In this document: one piece after another, positions 60,483 to 64,000 of the stretch | How positions within the stretch are numbered: the stretch's first letter is position 1 | How the letters are laid out: every line of letters starts with the position of its first letter | DNA from: Loktanella sp. 3ANDIMAR09 | GTDB taxonomy: Bacteria > Pseudomonadota > Alphaproteobacteria > Rhodobacterales > Rhodobacteraceae | DNA: 64,000 bases | Assembly: GCF_001420005.1 (NCBI RefSeq) | Contig: NZ_LJAK01000001.1 | Location: 124,001 to 188,000, forward strand | Direction of reading: 5' to 3' | Notes under the pieces: generated by a model | What the model saw: only the letters and a program-made list of their open reading frames with translations | The model's database searches: none | What the model was told of the DNA's origin: nothing | Translations under genes and position numbers: made by a program

Positions 60483-61352
60483 ATGGAAGGCTCATACGCG
60501 GATCACGACGGCAAGATCTGGATGGACGGCAAGCTGGTGGACTGGCGCGGGGCGAATGTCCACGTGCTGACCCATGCGCTGCACTATGCCTCTTCCGTAT
60601 TCGAGGGCGAGCGTTGCTACAACGGCAAGATCTTTCTGGACCGCGAACATGCGGAACGTCTGCATTTCTCGGCCAACTGCCTTGATTTCCAGATCCCCTA
60701 CACGGTCGAGGAGCTGATGGCCGCCAAGGCCGAAGTGCTGGCAGCCAACAACCTGACCGACGCCTATGTGCGCGCCTTTGCCTGGCGCGGTGCGGGTCCC
60801 GACATGGGTGTCGCATCCGCGCGCAACCCTGTGCAGGTGGCCATCGCGGCCTGGCATTGGGGCAACTACTATGGCGACGCGAAAACCAAGGGTGCCAAGC
60901 TGGACATTGCCAAATGGAAACGCCCCAGCCCCGAAACGATCCCGCACCAGGCCAAGGCCGCAGGTCTGTACATGATCTGCACCATGTCCAAGCACGCGGC
61001 AGAGGCCAAGGGATGTTCGGACGCGCTGATGTTCGACTATCGCGGCTATGTCGCTGAATGCACCGGCGCGAACCTGTTTTTCGTCAAGGACGGCGAAGTG
61101 CATACGCCGCTGGCCGATTGTTTCCTGAACGGCCTGACGCGCCAGACCGTCATCAAGACGCTGCGCGCCAAGGGCGTCACCGTCCACGAGCGTCACATCA
61201 TGCCCGAAGAGCTGGAAAGCTTTCAGCAATGCTGGCTGACCGGCACCGCGGCAGAGGTCACGCCAGTGGGCCAGATCGGTGACTACAACTTTGAGGTTGG
61301 CGCGCTGACGCTGGACATCGCCAGCGACTACGAAAAGCTGGTCCGCGCCTGA
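60483..61352 (+). CDS. ilvE: Branched-chain amino acid aminotransferase
   Basis: PLP enzyme transaminating leucine, isoleucine and valine. It has 289 residues. ILTHALHYASSVFEGERCYNGKIFLDREH, and FDYRGYVAECTGANLFFVKDGEVHTP are family segments, and the PLP Lys lies in RPSPETIPHQAKAAGLYM. The start (EGSYADHDGKIWMDGKLVDWRGANVHVL) has GAGGG upstream. A strong hairpin terminator follows. Divergent neighbours are petP-petR; nothing in the gene suggests a link with photosynthesis. Confidence 0.94.
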   Translation: MEGSYADHDGKIWMDGKLVDWRGANVHVLTHALHYASSVFEGERCYNGKIFLDREHAERLHFSANCLDFQIPYTVEELMAAKAEVLAANNLTDAYVRAFAWRGAGPDMGVASARNPVQVAIAAWHWGNYYGDAKTKGAKLDIAKWKRPSPETIPHQAKAAGLYMICTMSKHAAEAKGCSDALMFDYRGYVAECTGANLFFVKDGEVHTPLADCFLNGLTRQTVIKTLRAKGVTVHERHIMPEELESFQQCWLTGTAAEVTPVGQIGDYNFEVGALTLDIASDYEKLVRA

Positions 61353-61371
61353 TCGTCTGACCGGGTACGCC

Positions 61372-61403
61372 CAGGCCCGCCCCCGCTGCCGGGGGCGGGC
61401 CTG
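61372..61403 (+). terminator. Hairpin terminator after ilvE
   Basis: CAGGCCCGCCCCCG and CGGGGGCGGGCCTG form a perfect 14-bp stem with a 4-base loop (CTGC), 20 bases past the ilvE stop. There is no long U-run after it, so termination may depend on stem strength alone. Confidence 0.75.
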
Positions 61404-61475
61404 TGTATCAGGGGCATGCTGCTTGACGCGGCGCGGTGTCGCACCACTTCGTGATCATCAAGCGAAGGATGCACC

Positions 61476-62381
61476 ATGACCGATGATGACCCCGAATTCC
61501 GCCGCGCCGTAGAGGCGAACGAGGCCAAGCGTCAGGCCGCCATGACCGACCGCGAAGAGCAGGCCAGCAACGAACCCGACGAAGAAGAGGCGGTGCGCGA
61601 GGCGTCGCACATGTCCGCCAAGCTGGTCTATCAGGTCGTCCGCCGCGAAGGCGACGAGGAACTGAAACGGCCCACTTCGTCACTGTTCTGGTCCGGCATC
61701 GCCGCCGGCGTCTGCATCAGCTTTTCCGTGATCGGCGAAGGTATTTTCGGGGCCTATCTGCCGGAATCCGACTGGCTGCCGCTGGTCGAAAGCTTTGGCT
61801 ACACCTTCGGTTTTCTGATCGTCATCATCGGGCGGATGCAGCTGTTCACCGAAAATACGCTGACAACCGTGTTGCCGTTTCTTGCACGGCCAAGCCGGTA
61901 TCTGCTGGGCTGTGTTGCGCGGTTGTGGGCGATCGTGGTGGGAGCCAACCTGATCGGCTGTTTCATCGCGGCGATCTTTATCGCCTTTATCCCCGCATTC
62001 GAACAAGAGGTCGTTGACGCCATGATCGTGGTGTCGAAACACGCGACGGAACACCCGCCGCTGATCGCGTTCTTCAAGGCGATCCCGGCTGGTCTGCTGA
62101 TTGCGGCGCTGGTCTGGATGCTGGCCGCGGGCGAGGTGAACAACTTTTTCATCATCCTGATCATGACATGGCTGATCGCGGCGGGTGGGTTCACCCATAT
62201 CATCGCCGGGTCCGTCGAAATGGCACTGCTGCTGGTCATTGGCGAGATGGGGATCATCCACGCGGTGTTCGGGTTCTGGATACCTGTGTTTCTGGGCAAC
62301 GTGTTCGGCGGCACGATCGTATTCAGCCTGATCACCTGGGGTCAGGTCCGCGAAGAAGTACGCGCCCGCCGCGCCGATTAA
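61476..62381 (+). CDS. Formate/nitrite-transporter (FNT) family membrane channel, YfdC-like
   Basis: A 301-residue protein with a long acidic cytoplasmic N-terminus of about 65 residues, then six membrane segments. The FNT regions are SLFWSGIAAGVCISFSVIG, GRMQLFTENTLTTVLPFL, and AAGGFTHIIAGSVEMALLLVIGE. It resembles YfdC-like FNT members rather than FocA or NirC; the substrate is a small anion. It overlaps the convergent DMT gene by 4 bases at the stop. The N-terminal extension is not seen in FocA. Confidence 0.88.
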   Translation: MTDDDPEFRRAVEANEAKRQAAMTDREEQASNEPDEEEAVREASHMSAKLVYQVVRREGDEELKRPTSSLFWSGIAAGVCISFSVIGEGIFGAYLPESDWLPLVESFGYTFGFLIVIIGRMQLFTENTLTTVLPFLARPSRYLLGCVARLWAIVVGANLIGCFIAAIFIAFIPAFEQEVVDAMIVVSKHATEHPPLIAFFKAIPAGLLIAALVWMLAAGEVNNFFIILIMTWLIAAGGFTHIIAGSVEMALLLVIGEMGIIHAVFGFWIPVFLGNVFGGTIVFSLITWGQVREEVRARRAD

Positions 62382-63301
62382 TTGTGACCGACGGATCCGG
62401 TGACCTTGCGTTGCCGGGTCCGTTGCAGACCCAGATGGCGTTCGCGCAGAATGATCCCGATGCCCGCCGCAATCACGATGGCCGCACCGATCAGCATGGT
62501 CCCTGTCGGCACCTCGTCAAAAAACACATAGCCCACGATCAGCGCCAGCAGCATCGAGGTATAGTCAAAAGGCGCCACCAGCGACGCCTCGGCGTAGCGG
62601 TAGCTGGAGGTCAGGAAAATCTGACCCAGACCACCCAACAGCCCCGCCACGATCAGCAAGGCCAGCCGGTCAGCCGACGGGACGGTCCAGCCCCACGGCA
62701 AGGTCAGCAGCGACAGACAGGTGGCGGTCACGGAAAACCAGAACACGATGGCGGCGGTGGATTCGGTCGCGACCAGCTTGCGCACGAAAACCTGTGCGAG
62801 TGCTGCACAGATTGCCCCCATCAGCACCAGAACGGCCCCCAGCGTTTCAGCCGTGCTGGCACTGGCCCCGATGGACAGGCGCGGCGACAGCACGATCAGA
62901 ACACCCGCCATGCCCACGGCGACGGCAGTCAGACGAAATTTGCCCACCTGTTCGTTCAGGAACATCGCGGCAAAAACGACCACCAGCATCGGCGCGGCAT
63001 AGCCGATGGCCGTCACCTCTGGCAGGGGCAACAACCCCAGACCCGCAAAGCCCAGACCCATCGCGGTCGTGCCCACCAGCCCACGCCAGACATGACCCAT
63101 CGGATTGGCGCTGCGCCAGCCTGTGCGCAACTCGTGCCGCATGGCAAGCCAGCCCAGAATCACCGGCAAGGCACAGAGCGAGCGAAAGAATACGGCCTGA
63201 CCCGGCGGCACCTGATCGGATGCGGCCTTGATCAGCGCGGACATGGCGACGAACAGGCAAACCGAAAGGATCTTGAAGGCGATACCGTGCAAGGGTTGCA
63301 T
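62378..63301 (-). CDS. DMT-superfamily transporter (EamA type)
   Basis: A 307-residue inner-membrane protein with about ten hydrophobic segments in two EamA repeats. SVCLFVAMSALIKAASDQVPPGQAVFFRSLCALPVILGWLAM is the first-repeat start. GWTVPSADRLALLIVAGLLGGLGQIFLTSSYRYAEASLVAPFDYTSMLLALIVGYVFFDEVPTGTMLIGAAIVIAAGIGIILRE is the second, and ends in a charged tail. The substrate is unknown (RhaT/YdcZ-like families move sugars or metabolites). It is convergent with the FNT gene. Confidence 0.88.
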   Translation of the reverse strand: MQPLHGIAFKILSVCLFVAMSALIKAASDQVPPGQAVFFRSLCALPVILGWLAMRHELRTGWRSANPMGHVWRGLVGTTAMGLGFAGLGLLPLPEVTAIGYAAPMLVVVFAAMFLNEQVGKFRLTAVAVGMAGVLIVLSPRLSIGASASTAETLGAVLVLMGAICAALAQVFVRKLVATESTAAIVFWFSVTATCLSLLTLPWGWTVPSADRLALLIVAGLLGGLGQIFLTSSYRYAEASLVAPFDYTSMLLALIVGYVFFDEVPTGTMLIGAAIVIAAGIGIILRERHLGLQRTRQRKVTGSVGHN

Positions 63302-63356
63302 ATGGCGGGTCCTTTTTCGCCGACCCTACGCCCCGGCGAAACCATCCGAAAGGGGG

Positions 63357-64000
63357 TCAGGCGGCGGGTCTGACCGCAACCGCGAGGCGCGCCAGCGCAT
63401 TGCGATAATCCGTCGACACGCTGACAGGCACGTTCACAGCCCCAAGCCGTTCGATCTGAAGCTGGTCGTCCGTATCCAGACCATCGGCGGTGGTCCGCAA
63501 CACGACGTGCAGGACGCGGCCGGGGTGGCGAATGGCGGCATCGGCATAGATATGCGCATCATGCTGGCCGGTATCGCCGATCAACACCACGGGCAGGTCG
63601 GGGTTGGCCGCCATCAGACGGTCCACGGCATCGCCCTTGTGGCTGCCATGGCTGGCCGTGATGAACTGATCCTTGCCGAAACCGTAATCCTTGAGGAATT
63701 TCGGGGCCACCGGCAGCCCCGCCCGCGCAAAGACTTCGTCGAGAAAATCGTGAAAATTCCACGGCGAAGAGCTGACGAAATAGACAGGGTTGCGGCCATC
63801 TGCATGCAACATCCGCATCAGTTCGACCGCATCGCCAAAGACTTCGCGGCTTTCGACGCTGCCGGTAAAGGACGTCCACAGGTTGCGCAGGGTGGAATAG
63901 GCCCCCGTGCGCATCATCGTGTCGTCAATGTCGGACACCACCATCATCTGCGCCGCAGGATCAGCGACCAGCACCGGGCAGGTCGCAGTGACGTCACCTG
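63357..64000 (-). CDS. App1-like (DUF2183) phosphatase-domain protein, 5' end outside window
   Basis: The open frame continues to the window end (the codons before the possible GTG at 63974 read GDVTATCP), so the N-terminal part is missing. The visible 205 residues include the HAD-type motif VVSDIDDTMMRTGAYSTLRNLW (nucleophile Asp), FVSSSPWNFHDFLDEVFARAGLP, and VLIGDTGQHDAHIYADA. This is the DUF2183 catalytic region of App1 phosphatidate phosphatase-like proteins. Full-length proteins are about 340 residues. The role is likely in phosphatidate or lipid phosphate hydrolysis (family knowledge). Confidence 0.85.
   Translation of the reverse strand, partial: GDVTATCPVLVADPAAQMMVVSDIDDTMMRTGAYSTLRNLWTSFTGSVESREVFGDAVELMRMLHADGRNPVYFVSSSPWNFHDFLDEVFARAGLPVAPKFLKDYGFGKDQFITASHGSHKGDAVDRLMAANPDLPVVLIGDTGQHDAHIYADAAIRHPGRVLHVVLRTTADGLDTDDQLQIERLGAVNVPVSVSTDYRNALARLAVAVRPAA

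Noticed and set aside
1-64000. tRNA or rRNA genes, CRISPR arrays, transposons, prophage
   Set aside because: Intergenic gaps were read for cloverleaf, array or terminal-repeat structure and nothing credible was seen; gaps are short and filled by the listed elements.

Overview
The window reads as chromosomal DNA from a marine-type alphaproteobacterium of the order Rhodobacterales (Roseobacter group), probably an aerobic anoxygenic phototroph. The evidence is the bacteriochlorophyll end-pathway operon (bchG, bch2/orf428, bchP, idi), a petP-petR regulator pair, CenR, a NavBac sodium channel, the xseB-ispA-dxs set, and high G+C codon use throughout. No rRNA, tRNA, CRISPR array, transposase or prophage gene was seen. 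Coding density is very high and no gene-free stretch exceeds 300 bases.

Region 1 (1-10.7 kb, minus strand): the end of a flagellar run (motB, flgE, flgK, start of flgL), preceded on the same strand by an accessory sugar module (FkbM methyltransferase, DUF6165-like protein, TPR/glycosyltransferase-like protein, an unknown protein, GT4 glycosyltransferase, Gfo/Idh oxidoreductase, ThuA protein) with many stop/start overlaps. Region 2 (10.7-14.7 kb, plus): bchG-bch2-bchP-idi behind two perfect TGT-N12-ACA PpsR/CrtJ boxes, apparently detached from the rest of a photosynthesis gene cluster. Region 3 (14.7-17.9 kb): a hexapeptide acetyltransferase and a short-Q-loop (CIO-type) cydAB quinol oxidase.

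Region 4 (18-29.6 kb) is a pyrimidine salvage/catabolism locus. A RutR-like TetR regulator diverges from an amidohydrolase-hydantoinase-ABC transporter operon across a near-consensus RutR palindrome, and an oppositely placed preT-(Fpg/Nei glycosylase)-preA operon carries a second, weaker RutR-like box. A DNA glycosylase gene sits between the two dihydropyrimidine dehydrogenase subunits. A flavodoxin-reductase-like gene follows rutR.

Region 5 (29.6-47.1 kb): rnr, dapE, a translationally coupled pair of Hint-domain proteins (the second with Ser in place of the Hint Cys), a cation antiporter, glsB, dapD, a LOG protein, rlmN, an IalB-like protein, an asparaginase, xthA, an SGNH hydrolase, and a thioredoxin-TPR / LonN / Trm112 cluster. 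Region 6 (47-54.9 kb): an isolated SUKH-fold protein, cenR, ribA, an L,D-transpeptidase, rppH, an SDR protein, a voltage-gated Na+ channel and small membrane proteins. Region 7 (54.9-64 kb): dxs-ispA-xseB-histone deacetylase-like, petP-petR, ilvE, a formate/nitrite-type channel, a DMT exporter and an App1-like (DUF2183) protein cut by the window edge.

Across the window, at least seven copies of a short G/C hairpin plus GGGATATTT (or GGAGTATTT) element occupy gaps between genes, in both orientations. They are the main non-coding structure here. Several strong intrinsic terminators and unexplained operator-like palindromes are also listed.
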